7,995 bases of DNA, from assembly GCF_037658235.1 (NCBI RefSeq), contig NZ_JBBJLN010000021.1:1-7995 (forward strand), in the 5' to 3' direction. A model generated the notes under the pieces. The model made no database searches. It was not told the DNA's origin and saw only the letters and a program-made list of their open reading frames with translations. This stretch comes from Yunchengibacter salinarum. Its GTDB lineage: Bacteria > Pseudomonadota > Alphaproteobacteria > Sphingomonadales > Kordiimonadaceae. The position numbers and the translations under genes were made by a program. How positions within the stretch are numbered: position 1 is the stretch's first letter; every line of letters begins with the position of its first letter. Positions 1 through 6,100 of this stretch are shown here, one piece after another.

Positions 1-119
1 AGTGGAAGCGATCCGTGCGAGAATGGCACGCTGTCAAAAGCCAGCTCGCGATCATGTTCGAAGACCGCTTCCCAATGACCTAACAAATGGCGCCAGAGCA
101 CAAAATTACGCACAGTCCC
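1..119 (+). mobile_element. IS256-family element A, right (3') end only
   Basis: This is the last 119 bases of an IS256-family element that enters from the left of the window. It holds the end of the transposase gene and a 36-base 3' tail finishing in GCACAGTCCC. Read inward from position 119 the end is GGGACTGTGCG, which resembles the GAGAGTGTCCG end of the IS256-family element starting at 6435. The boundary at 119 is supported by a near-identical inverted copy at 6101-6219, which stops matching at exactly the same base. Downstream lies a different IS256 transposase fragment, so A appears to have inserted into it. Confidence 0.8.
3..83 (+). pseudogene. IS256-family transposase, C-terminal 26 residues (cut by window edge)
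   Basis: The frame begins W-K-R-S-V-R-E-W-H and ends F-E-D-R-F-P-M-T at a TAA at 81-83. The segment V-R-E-W followed by Q-L-A-I-M-F is the usual C-terminal signature of IS256-family (mutator-type) DDE transposases. The minus-strand fragment ending at 6137 has the same residues in this stretch. The catalytic part lies outside the window, so the copy may be complete to the left; here it is only a partial gene. Confidence 0.85.
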
Positions 120-463
120 CGCCTCGATTGCCCCGGCCTGGCGGCGGGCATGGCAGGAGGTGATCCCGTTCTTTGCCTTCGATCCGGCGATCCGCAAGAT
201 CATCTACACGACGAACGCCATTGAAAGTTTGAACAGGGTCATTCGCAAATCGATCAAGACCCGCGGATCCTTCCCGACCGAGGAGGCCGCGACCAAGCTG
301 ATCTACCTGGCGATCCGCAACTTCGAGAAAGGCGGCAGAAATGTCCGGGAATGGTTTGCGGCCAGGAACCAGTTCGCTATCATGTTCGACGAACGCTTCA
401 ATGCGTGACCGTGTTTGAAACCCGCGTGGGCCAGACCAGATACACAGAGTTCATGACACTCCC
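120..463 (+). mobile_element. IS256-family element B, 3' fragment with right terminal repeat
   Basis: This is the 3' portion of a second IS256-family element, distinct in sequence from element A. Its left limit is the end of A at 119. Its right limit is set by the terminal sequence GACACTCCC at 455-463, which read inward (GGGAGTGTC...) parallels the left end of the IS256-family element at 6435. Both also share GTGTATCTG about 20 bases further in. Positions 409-463 are the element's noncoding tail. Immediately after 463 an IS3-family orfB frame resumes, so B probably inserted into that IS3 gene. Confidence 0.72.
121..408 (+). pseudogene. IS256-family transposase, C-terminal fragment
   Basis: This open frame runs about 95 codons to a TGA at 406-408. 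It begins with the conserved S-I-A-P-A-W-R-R-A-W segment and continues through I-Y-T-T-N-A-I-E-S-L-N, whose E is the third catalytic acidic residue of IS256-family DDE transposases. It ends with the V-R-E-W...Q-F-A-I-M-F-D-E-R-F tail. The N-terminal three quarters, including both catalytic aspartates, are missing because element A abuts at 119. The GTG at 160 would give an 82-residue ORF, but nothing supports it as a real start. The gene is a remnant and cannot encode an active enzyme alone. Confidence 0.88.
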
Positions 464-465
464 TC

Positions 466-1065
466 ATCACGACCAATCCAGATGTGGCCCAGCCTTGCCC
501 GGACGACAAGGTGAACCGTGTTTTCGTGGCCAATATGCCGAACCAGCTCTGGGTGAGCGACTTTACCTATGTCTCCAGCTGGCAGGGCATGGTCTACGTG
601 GCTTTTGTCATCGACGTCTTCGTCCGCAAGATCGTCGGTTGGCGCGTCTCGACCTCGATGACCACCGGGTTCGTCTTGAATGCCCTGAACCAGGCGATCT
701 GCCAGAGGGCGCCGTCCGAGACCGACAAACTGATCCATCACAGCGACCGGGGCAGCCAATACCTCTCGATCCGATACACCGAGCGGCTGGCTGAGGCGGG
801 GATCGACACCTCTGTCGGCAGCGTCGGGGACTCCTATGACAACGCTCTGGCCGAAAGCATCATCGGCCTGTTCAAAGCCGAGGTGATCAAGTTCCCCGGC
901 CCCTGGAAGTCCGTTGGTCAGGTCGAGTGGGAAACCCTGAAGTGGGTCGACTGGTATAACAAGACGCGACTGCACAGCGCCATCGGTTACGCCACGCCGA
1001 ACGAAGCAGAGGAGGTATTCTACGCAAGCTTGAACGCTGAGAGTCTGACTCAAAATTCTTTTTAA
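466..1065 (+). pseudogene. IS3-family transposase OrfB, catalytic C-terminal portion (5' truncated, 3' interrupted)
   Basis: This frame encodes the DDE integrase core of an IS3-family OrfB. Reading starts at about 466 (I-T-T-N-P-D-V-A-Q-P-C-P-D-D) and aligns with K-T-T-V-P-D-P-A-Q-P-C-P-D-D of the intact copy near 7242. Counting from the GTG at 484, catalytic residues are D26 (W-V-S-D-F-T-Y), D88 (H-H-S-D-R-G-S-Q-Y) and E124 (A-L-A-E-S-I-I-G), the last two separated by the family's 35 residues. The N-terminal half is missing. From 1041 the frame reads into the inserted IS5 element and stops at 1063-1065, so the last residues (E-S-L-T-Q-N-S-F) are not native. Confidence 0.9.
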
Positions 1066-1070
1066 TGAAA

Positions 1071-1895
1071 TCAATGGCTTGCGATTCTTCGAAGCAGGAG
1101 TTGGGTGGACGCCATATAGAGCCATGCAGTGGCGCTCTGGATGGTTCGCTCGAAATCCTTGGGGAGGCGCCGGTTACGACCGAGCCAGGCGAAGGTGCGC
1201 TCAACGACCCAGCGGCGCGGGAGCACCTCAAACCCTTCGGCCTTATCCGAACGCCTGACGATCTGCATGGTCCATTGACCCATTTTTCCCAATGCGCCCT
1301 TGAGTTTTGGCCCCGCATAGCCTCCATCGGCAAACACATGGCGTAGCCAGGGGAAATTATGTTGGAGGGTCGAGAGCAGATCGGGGGCGCCATCACGGTC
1401 CTGAATGTCGGCGGCATGAACGAGGGCGCCGACCATAAAGCCCTCGGTGTCCGTCAGGATGTGGCGTTTGCGGCCCTTGATCTTTTTGCCTGCATCATAG
1501 CCCCGGACACCGCCGCTTTCCGTGGTTTTGACGCTCTGACTGTCGATCACCCCGGCTGATGGCGACGCCTCGCGCCCGCCTGCTTCACGCGCTGTCATCA
1601 ACAGGGCGTGGTTGATCGCAGGCCACAGGCCCATGTCCCGCCAGCGATAAAAATAATGCTGCAGTGTGGTCATGGGTGGAAATACGCCCGGCGGCAACAT
1701 GCGCCAGGGCAAGCCACCGCGCAGCAGATAGAGCATCGCATTCATAATGTCCCGACACCTCCAGCGCGGCGGGCGGCCCCGCCGTGGACGCGGCGGCAGA
1801 AGCGGTTCCAGAGCCGCCCACTCCGCATCCGTTAAATCGCTTGGCAAACGCAGTCCTTCGCGGGCAAACTGCCGACGGGTGATATCAGTCCACAT
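1071..1895 (-). CDS. IS5-family transposase (apparently intact)
   Basis: This 274-residue DDE transposase would cut and rejoin the ends of its own element. The chosen start is ATG at 1895-1893, because a GGAGG ribosome-binding site lies at 1906-1902 with a 6-base gap. An upstream in-frame start at 1934 has no such site. The N-terminus contains L-T-D-A-E-W-A-A-L-E-P-L-L-P-P, the usual opening of IS5-family DUF4096-like domains. Catalytic residues are D118 (G-V-I-D-S-Q-S-V-K), D190 (V-F-A-D-G-G-Y-A-G) and E232 (W-V-V-E-R-T-F-A-W-L), followed by the N-R-R-L-P-K-D-F-E segment. Length is normal for a one-ORF member and no stop or frameshift interrupts it. It sits alone in its element. Confidence 0.93.
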   Translation of the reverse strand: MWTDITRRQFAREGLRLPSDLTDAEWAALEPLLPPRPRRGRPPRWRCRDIMNAMLYLLRGGLPWRMLPPGVFPPMTTLQHYFYRWRDMGLWPAINHALLMTAREAGGREASPSAGVIDSQSVKTTESGGVRGYDAGKKIKGRKRHILTDTEGFMVGALVHAADIQDRDGAPDLLSTLQHNFPWLRHVFADGGYAGPKLKGALGKMGQWTMQIVRRSDKAEGFEVLPRRWVVERTFAWLGRNRRLPKDFERTIQSATAWLYMASTQLLLRRIASH

Positions 1896-1950
1896 CCTGT
1901 GCCTCCATGGTTGCTCGACACACCCATGAATCACAAGTGGCTGATATCAC
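1879..1950 (-). promoter_or_regulatory. Inverted repeat bracketing the IS5 transposase start codon (candidate translation-control hairpin)
   Basis: On the plus strand GTGATATCAG at 1879-1888 is the exact reverse complement of CTGATATCAC at 1941-1950. The pairing extends through CCAC 1890-1893 with GTGG 1937-1940, leaving one bulged base at 1889. In a minus-strand transcript beginning upstream of 1950 the two arms would pair. The 43-base loop would carry the Shine-Dalgarno site (1906-1902), and the stem would include the last base of the ATG and codons 2-5. Some ISs (IS10, IS50) use such hairpins to block translation from read-through transcripts. That role here is an inference from position and pairing only. 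Confidence 0.45.
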
Positions 1951-1977
1951 TCAATTCCTTTTTCGGTCAGGCTCTGA

Positions 1978-1993
1978 CGAAAAAGTAGCATAA
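1978..1993 (+). pseudogene. Last codons of the interrupted IS3 orfB
   Basis: After the right-hand TGA duplication the IS3 orfB reading frame resumes as D-E-K-V-A and ends at TAA 1991-1993. The first base here completes the codon begun at 1039-1040. It matches the end of the intact OrfB at 7836 (L-E-K-A-A). The following 1994-2034 is the element's short 3' noncoding end and terminal repeat. Confidence 0.82.
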
Positions 1994-2010
1994 TTATTGA
2001 ACTAAAAACT

Positions 2011-2034
2011 CTCCGGTAAACCCGGGGCGGTTCA
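2011..2034 (+). repeat. Right terminal inverted repeat of IS3-family element A
   Basis: Read inward from 2034 the repeat begins TGAACCGCCCCGGGTTTACC. Its first 17 bases equal the left end of the IS3 element at 6555-6571. Its left partner is not in the window. The TG...CA outer bases are standard for the IS3 family. Confidence 0.82.
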
Positions 2035-2380
2035 GTCAGCTCAACCGGTCCGAATGGACAAGTCAGTTGCGTGCAGCCGGAGTCAAAATATCCATGGATG
2101 AGAAAGGGAGATGGCTAGTTTGCGAAGTTGACGGAGCGGAGCGACGGCATAATGTGTTTATCGAGCGGCTTTGGCGCAGCCTCAAATATGAGTGCGTTTA
2201 TCTGTGCCTGCGCGCATTACCAGGGGGCCGAGAGGCGCGACGCCTGATCGGCTCATGAATTGTTTACTATAACACCGAGAGGCCACATTCAACCCTTGAC
2301 GGGCAGGCGCCCGACGGCATAACACCAGTATGCAGTTCCCCCTTAACAACGCCGCCAAGCTGTCCAATAAATGGGGCCCA
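2035..2380 (+). mobile_element. Decayed IS3-family remnant (element X), right end
   Basis: This is the 3' part of a second, different IS3-family element, cut on its left by the end of IS3 element A at 2034. The sequence at 2360-2380 (CTGTCCAATAA then ATGGGGCCCA) resembles an IS3-type right end and finishes in CA. The exact end is uncertain because no left partner is visible. AT-rich non-IS sequence begins directly after it. Confidence 0.6.
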
Positions 2381-2402
2381 TTTCCCAGTAAAAAATAGGT
2401 AG
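2037..2402 (+). pseudogene. IS3-family transposase OrfB, decayed C-terminal fragment
   Basis: In one frame from 2037 the sequence reads S-E-W-T-S-Q-L-R-A-A-G-V-K-I-S-M-D, then N-V-F-I-E-R-L-W-R-S-L-K-Y-E-C-V-Y-L, then Y-Y-N-T-E-R-P-H-S-T-L-D-G. These are hallmark C-terminal segments of IS3-family OrfB proteins, and the E of I-E-R-L-W is the third catalytic residue. Two lesions are visible. A TGA at 2256-2258 stands where the family has a Trp codon before I-V-Y-Y-N. About eleven extra residues sit between G-R-W-L and N-V-F-I-E. The frame ends at TAG 2400-2402, beyond the probable element end. With the 5' half also gone, this is a dead relic and probably the oldest IS on the left side. Confidence 0.85.
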
Positions 2403-2411
2403 TATTGAAAA
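2381..2411. other. Short AT-rich leader before the glycosyltransferase gene
   Basis: Only about 31 bases separate the IS3 remnant from the ATG at 2412. They are AT-rich like the gene they precede. An in-frame TGA at 2406-2408 closes the gene's frame upstream. No convincing promoter is present. The only ribosome-binding hint is AGGT at 2397-2400, which is weak and 11 bases from the ATG. The gene's native promoter may have been removed by the IS insertion. Confidence 0.5.
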
Positions 2412-4037
2412 ATGTATGATATAACTTATTTGTGTGAATTAAACGCCTCATCTGTTAGTGAAAAGTGGTCAAAGCTGATCAATGGTAATATTAAAGACTC
2501 TGATAGTATTTGCTCAGAATTTGGTTTTCACTCTGAGAGGGAACTTAATCCTTTTTTATCAATAAGTTTGCCTTTCGAATTGGAAGTATTTGAATTAGTG
2601 ATTGAATTTAGGGATTCGTATAGCAAAAAAGATCTACCATTTTCACTAAAGTTTATAGGGGATAATTTCGAAGTAGATCAAATCTTTAAAAGTCTGTCTA
2701 ATTATACAACGGTGGTTTCATCTCAAGATTTAGGAATTAAAGGTTGTTTGAAAGGTATATTGATTTATAGGGAGGGAGAGTGCAGCCTTGTATTAAAGAG
2801 AATTTACCTGAATGTTCGTAAAAAAGAGTTTCTCCAAAAAGTAAAAAACACTAAGTTTAAAAGAATTTGTTTCGCTGATGGGCATTGGTTTGGCTTAGGC
2901 GGGAAGCTAAGCGTATATGCAAGTGCATTGCTCTATTGCTCACAAGAAGATAAAAAGTGGCCACTGATTGACACATCGTCCAGTGATATCATTGATTATC
3001 CACTGTCTATAAATGAAAAAGAAGACGAGTTTAATCTATTGCTGAACAATTTTGCATCAAAAAGCATAAAAAAGTTGGTAGACGGTGAGCCAGGTTACTA
3101 TAAGGAAACATCTGCTAGCCAACACAAGCCGGTAAAAAATGCTGGAGATTTTGAAGGACGGTTTAAATATATATCAAGAAATAATATAAAAAGATTTATA
3201 TACAAAGGAGAAAATGATCTCGGTGCAAATAGAAGGGCATTAAAAAAAATAGTCCCCAGTAAAAATGTTTTAAATAAAGTGAGGAAAATTGAGTCCGCAA
3301 TAAATGGAGAGATTGATTACTCGAAAGCTCTGGGTATTCATTTTCGGCATGGCAATGGGGAAAGGTATTTCTCTTCTAAGACTGGTTTGTGGGGGGTTAA
3401 ACCAGCATCTAGGGTAGAGTTAGAGAAAGCACTGGATGCTTTTTTGAAAAAATATTCATCAAGAATAAAGACGGTTATAGTTGCAACTGACTGCCGAGAA
3501 GTTGCTTCTTTTATTGATAAATACGCAAATAAATTTTGCAAAGTTTTGTTTCTTGATTATGGCGTTCAGCCAGTTGGGTCAGGGTGTAGTCACAACAACA
3601 ATTACTTTGATCGCTTTTCAAAAAGAATTTTTGTAGACACGAGTGATGAGCAAGTTCAAACGTTCGCTCAAATGCTCGTTCTTTCAAAGTGTCGGTATTT
3701 GCTAGGGGGTAGGTCATACTTTTTCGAAACAGTAAAGTCACTATCCTCAATACCAGTTGAAGATATCGGATTTATAAACAATCTGGACAGGTATGTTAAG
3801 GTAGACAATGTAAGTCTTCCGTTGTTGGAGTCAGATGAAGAGGGTACTCGCATTATAGTTGATATATTTAGAAAAGAAAATGTCTTGCTAGATGGTGTTT
3901 TCTTAGGAAGAAAAGATAGCGTTTTGCGATTAAGTTATTTTGATGTAATCTTAGCACAAGGGAAGACTATCAAAGATATTGTTGACCTTCTGGATGATTG
4001 TGTTTTTGAAAAGCTGAAAGGGCTCCGGTTTTACTAG
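2412..4037 (+). CDS. NodZ/GT23-like fucosyltransferase, AT-rich orphan gene
   Basis: This encodes a 541-residue protein without signal peptide or membrane segment, so probably cytoplasmic. Residues 154-173 contain F-A-D-G-H-W-F-G-L-G-G-K, placed like the N-terminal nucleotide-sugar fold of NodZ. Residues 308-317 read G-I-H-F-R-H-G-N-G-E, closely matching the NodZ segment whose Arg, His and Asn are, from memory, essential for GDP-fucose transfer. A-T-D-C-R-E (358-363) and L-L-G-G-R-S-Y-F-F-E-T (430-440) fit the later fucosyltransferase motifs. NodZ has roughly 320 residues; here about 150 extra N-terminal, strand-rich residues and about 75 C-terminal residues are unrecognised. The acceptor is unknown, perhaps a surface polysaccharide. 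The start is the only ATG before residue 400 and follows an in-frame stop. Base composition and codon use (many A/T-ending codons, AGA, ATA) differ sharply from the neighbours, pointing to transfer. The stop lies at an IS boundary, so the C-terminus may be trimmed. Confidence 0.78.
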   Translation: MYDITYLCELNASSVSEKWSKLINGNIKDSDSICSEFGFHSERELNPFLSISLPFELEVFELVIEFRDSYSKKDLPFSLKFIGDNFEVDQIFKSLSNYTTVVSSQDLGIKGCLKGILIYREGECSLVLKRIYLNVRKKEFLQKVKNTKFKRICFADGHWFGLGGKLSVYASALLYCSQEDKKWPLIDTSSSDIIDYPLSINEKEDEFNLLLNNFASKSIKKLVDGEPGYYKETSASQHKPVKNAGDFEGRFKYISRNNIKRFIYKGENDLGANRRALKKIVPSKNVLNKVRKIESAINGEIDYSKALGIHFRHGNGERYFSSKTGLWGVKPASRVELEKALDAFLKKYSSRIKTVIVATDCREVASFIDKYANKFCKVLFLDYGVQPVGSGCSHNNNYFDRFSKRIFVDTSDEQVQTFAQMLVLSKCRYLLGGRSYFFETVKSLSSIPVEDIGFINNLDRYVKVDNVSLPLLESDEEGTRIIVDIFRKENVLLDGVFLGRKDSVLRLSYFDVILAQGKTIKDIVDLLDDCVFEKLKGLRFY

Positions 4038-4406
4038 GCCCAGGACCCATAAAAGGGATTCCCAGGCTGGCAAAAATCTGATTCAAGTTTCCTGAAGGGA
4101 GACATTGATGTCAGGTTCTTGTTTTTGGCTTTCTGATGAGCAATTTACGCGGCTTGAGCCGCTTCTTCCCACGGACACGCGGGGCAAGCCGAGGGTTGAT
4201 GACCGTCGAGTAATCAGTGGCATTGTGCATGTTCTGAAGTCGGGTGGGCGCTGGTCCGACGCGCCGTTGATCTATGGGCCACATAAAACGCTTTATAACC
4301 GCTTTGTGCGCTGGGCCGTGAAAGGCGTTTGGATCGATATATTCCATGCCCTGGCCTCGGCCGGCGGACCACCCGCCGATGTGCTGATTGACAGCTCAGC
4401 GGTTAA
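4038..4406 (+). mobile_element. IS5-family (IS427-like) element, left part
   Basis: This is the 5' part of an IS5-family element whose transposase starts at 4108. Its left end is placed just after CTAG (4034-4037), between about 4038 and 4045, because AT-rich cargo sequence ends there and GC-rich IS leader begins. The exact terminal base cannot be fixed because the partner end is absent. Its right limit in the window is TTAA at 4403-4406, where the next IS5-family element begins. Confidence 0.65.
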
Positions 4407-4482
4407 GGGCACCTCGAAAAATCTGGCGACCCAGCGGGATTGCGATAGAATCGCCGATGTGGGTGCGATGACTGGGAGGTAG
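4108..4482 (+). pseudogene. IS5-family (IS427-like) transposase, N-terminal 100 residues
   Basis: The ATG at 4108 is preceded by AGGGA at 4096-4100, a good ribosome-binding site. Residues 7-30 (W-L-S-D-E-Q-F-T-R-L-E-P-L-L-P-T) and G-K-P-R-V-D-D-R-R-V-I-S-G-I, then L-Y-N-R-F-V-R-W, are typical of the first ORF of IS427-type two-ORF elements. Residue D95 in V-L-I-D-S-S-A-V-K is the first catalytic aspartate. Native coding stops after K100 at about 4407. The remaining 24 codons (G-T-S-K-N-L-A-T-Q...) are the leader of the inserted element read through to a TAG at 4480-4482. The rest of the transposase lies beyond the window, so this copy is inactive. Confidence 0.85.
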
Positions 4483-5471
4483 TGATGGGGCAGATGGGCT
4501 TCTTCGATGTCTCGAAGCGCTACGCCGGGCTGGATGCGAAGTCGGATCCGCTGGTGAAGCTCAACGCCGTCGTTCCCTGGGCGGATTTTCGGCCGCGGCT
4601 GGACGCGGTCTGGCGTCGGCCGCCGGAGGCGCGGAAGTCCAAGGCGGGCCGCAAGCCCTGGGACGTGGTCGTCATGTTCAAGGCGCTCGTGTTGTGCGAA
4701 CTCTACAACCTGTCTGATGAACAGTTCGAGTACCAGATCCGTGACCGGCTGTCGTTCATGCGCTTCCTGGGCCTGGGTCTGGAGGATCCGGTGCCGGACG
4801 CGACCACGGTCTGGCAGTACCGCGAGCAGCTGGTTCAGGCCGGGGTGGTCGACGAGCTGTTCGGTGCGTTCGACGCCTATCTGAAGGACCAAGGCTGGCT
4901 TGCGATGGGCGGGCAGATGGTCGACGCCTCGATCGTGCCGGTGCCCAAGCAGCGCAACGACCGCGACGAGAATGCCGCGATCAAGGCGGGCAAGACGCCC
5001 GAGGGCTGGGACGACAAGCCGGCGAAGACCCGCCAGAAGGACACCGACGCGCGCTGGACGAAGAAGCACGGCACGTCGCACTACGGGTACAAAAACCACG
5101 TCAACGTCGACCGGCGGCACAAGCTGATCCGGCGCTACAAGGTGACCGACGCGGCCGTCCACGACAGCCAGGTCATCGACGACGTGCTGGATGACGACAA
5201 CACCGCGTCCGATGTCTGGGCGGACAGCGCGTACCGGTCGGCCGAGATCGAAGCCAAGCTGGACGATCGGGGCCTGAAAAGCCGCATCCACCGCAAGGGT
5301 CATCGCAACCGACCGCTCAGCACGCGCGAGAAACAGGGCAACAAGACCCGGTCGAAGGTCCGCGCCCGGGTCGAGCACGTGTTCGGCGCGCAGACCAACG
5401 ACATGGGCGGCACGCTGGTGCGCAGCATCGGGATCGCCCGCGCCACGGCACGTATCGGGCTGAAGAACCTA
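4407..5471 (+). mobile_element. IS5-family element (second, one-ORF type), missing its right end
   Basis: The probable left end is GGGCACCTCGAAAAATCTGG from 4407. It lies directly after TTAA (4403-4406), which fits the YTAR target preference of the IS5 subgroup. The 78 bases to the ATG are leader. The sequence stops at CTA 5469-5471, where the IS630-family element joins at a TA dinucleotide, the usual IS630 target. The terminal repeat and last codons should lie beyond the right edge. Confidence 0.68.
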
Positions 5472-5480
5472 GTCATCTGA
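4485..5480 (+). CDS. IS5-family transposase, nearly full length but with truncated, replaced C-terminus
   Basis: This is a 331-residue DDE transposase. The ATG at 4485 is preferred over a GTG at 4482 because GGGAGG at 4474-4479 leaves 5 bases to the ATG but only 2 to the GTG. Residues 75-95 (Y-N-L-S-D-E-Q-F-E-Y-Q-I-R-D-R-L-S-F) are the IS5-family N-terminal signature. Catalytic residues are D147 (M-V-D-A-S-I-V), D247 (V-W-A-D-S-A-Y) and E297 (A-R-V-E-H-V-F-G). It ends G-L-K-N-L-V-I; related proteins usually continue A-Y-N and a further short tail. Val330, Ile331 and the stop come from the IS630 end, so the protein has lost its last residues. All catalytic residues remain, but activity is doubtful and its right end is displaced. 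Confidence 0.88.
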   Translation: MGQMGFFDVSKRYAGLDAKSDPLVKLNAVVPWADFRPRLDAVWRRPPEARKSKAGRKPWDVVVMFKALVLCELYNLSDEQFEYQIRDRLSFMRFLGLGLEDPVPDATTVWQYREQLVQAGVVDELFGAFDAYLKDQGWLAMGGQMVDASIVPVPKQRNDRDENAAIKAGKTPEGWDDKPAKTRQKDTDARWTKKHGTSHYGYKNHVNVDRRHKLIRRYKVTDAAVHDSQVIDDVLDDDNTASDVWADSAYRSAEIEAKLDDRGLKSRIHRKGHRNRPLSTREKQGNKTRSKVRARVEHVFGAQTNDMGGTLVRSIGIARATARIGLKNLVI

Positions 5481-6100
5481 ATCTAAAGTTCGGCACATAG
5501 GTTTTGCTGTGTCCGCTGGCAGAACCGCTTTACGGATGCGAGGATTTGATCTGCGGGTTTGACCCATCGGTAGGGCTTGGGATTTTCGTTGTGCGCCTTG
5601 ATGAAGGCGGCGTCGATATCAGCCTCCAATGCGGCGGTGGATCGGTGGACACCGCGTTGTAATTGCTTGCGGGTCAGCTCGGCGAACCAGCGTTCAACCT
5701 GATTTATCCAACTGGCCGAGGTCGGCGTGAAGTGAACATGCCAATGCGGGCGGCGCGCCAGCCACGCCTTGACTTTCGGCGTCTTGTGCGTGGCATAGTT
5801 GTCCATCACCAAGTGCACATCCGGCCCTTTGGGCATGGCCGCGTCGATCCTTTTCAGGAAGTCGAGGAATTCAGTCGCCCGGTGGCGCTTGTAGCATTTG
5901 CCGATCACCGCCCCCGTGGCAACATCCAGCGCGGCAAACAGCGAGGTTGTGCCGTGGCGGACGTATGTGTGGGTTCTGCGTTCGGCGATACCCGGCGCCA
6001 TTGGCAGTACCGGTTGTTCGCGGTCCAGTGCCTGAATCTGGGATTTTTCATCCACGCACAATACAATAGCTCTGTTGGGTGGCGACATGTAAAGCCCGAC
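5472..6100 (-). mobile_element. IS630-family element, 3' part
   Basis: The element lies on the minus strand with its 3' end at about 5472, next to a TA (5470-5471). Its transposase C-terminal two thirds are present. At 6100/6101 the sequence switches to the right end of an IS256 element, as shown by comparison with 1-119. The 5' part, including the helix-turn-helix region, should lie beyond the right edge. Confidence 0.78.

Larger units (their letters stand above)
1041..1974 (-). mobile_element. Complete IS5-family insertion sequence (934 bp)
   Basis: Imperfect terminal inverted repeats read GAGTCTGACTCAAAA from 1041 and GAGCCTGACCGAAAA from 1974 inward on the opposite strand. TGA directly flanks both ends (1038-1040 and 1975-1977), a 3-bp target duplication as found in some IS5-family subgroups. 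Removing the element and one TGA rejoins the interrupted IS3 orfB in frame, giving a tail ending N-A-D-E-K-V-A that matches A-L-E-K-A-A in the intact IS3 copy. This is strong internal proof of the boundaries. One transposase gene fills the element on the minus strand, and no internal damage is visible. Confidence 0.92.
464..2034 (+). mobile_element. IS3-family (IS51-like) element A, 3' part, interrupted by an IS5-family element
   Basis: The retained part of this element is 464-1040 plus 1978-2034; 1041-1974 is an inserted IS5-family element. Its right terminal repeat is at about 2011-2034. Read inward from 2034 it begins TGAACCGCCCCGGGTTT, identical over these 17 bases to the left end of the complete IS3 element at 6555, so the two belong to the same group. 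At the protein level they are close, but the DNA is clearly diverged, so they are not two copies of one IS. The left part is lost to IS256 element B at 463. The right end abuts an older IS3-family remnant, suggesting this element inserted into it. Confidence 0.82.

Noticed and set aside
351..794. Plus-strand 147-codon frame crossing from IS256-B into IS3-A
   Set aside because: It is out of frame with both transposases and crosses an element boundary; its translation shows no recognisable motif.
2296..2323. Possible promoter for the fucosyltransferase: TTGACG with CATAAC 16 bases later
   Set aside because: The -35 match is fair but the -10 match is only 4 of 6, and the bases encode conserved OrfB residues (T-L-D-G). 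One partial match in this length is expected by chance.
4293..5378. Long minus-strand open frame of 361 codons
   Set aside because: It lies antisense to the IS5-family transposase with clear catalytic motifs; its Arg/Val/Asp-rich, low-complexity translation shows no family signature. It is a GC-rich shadow frame.
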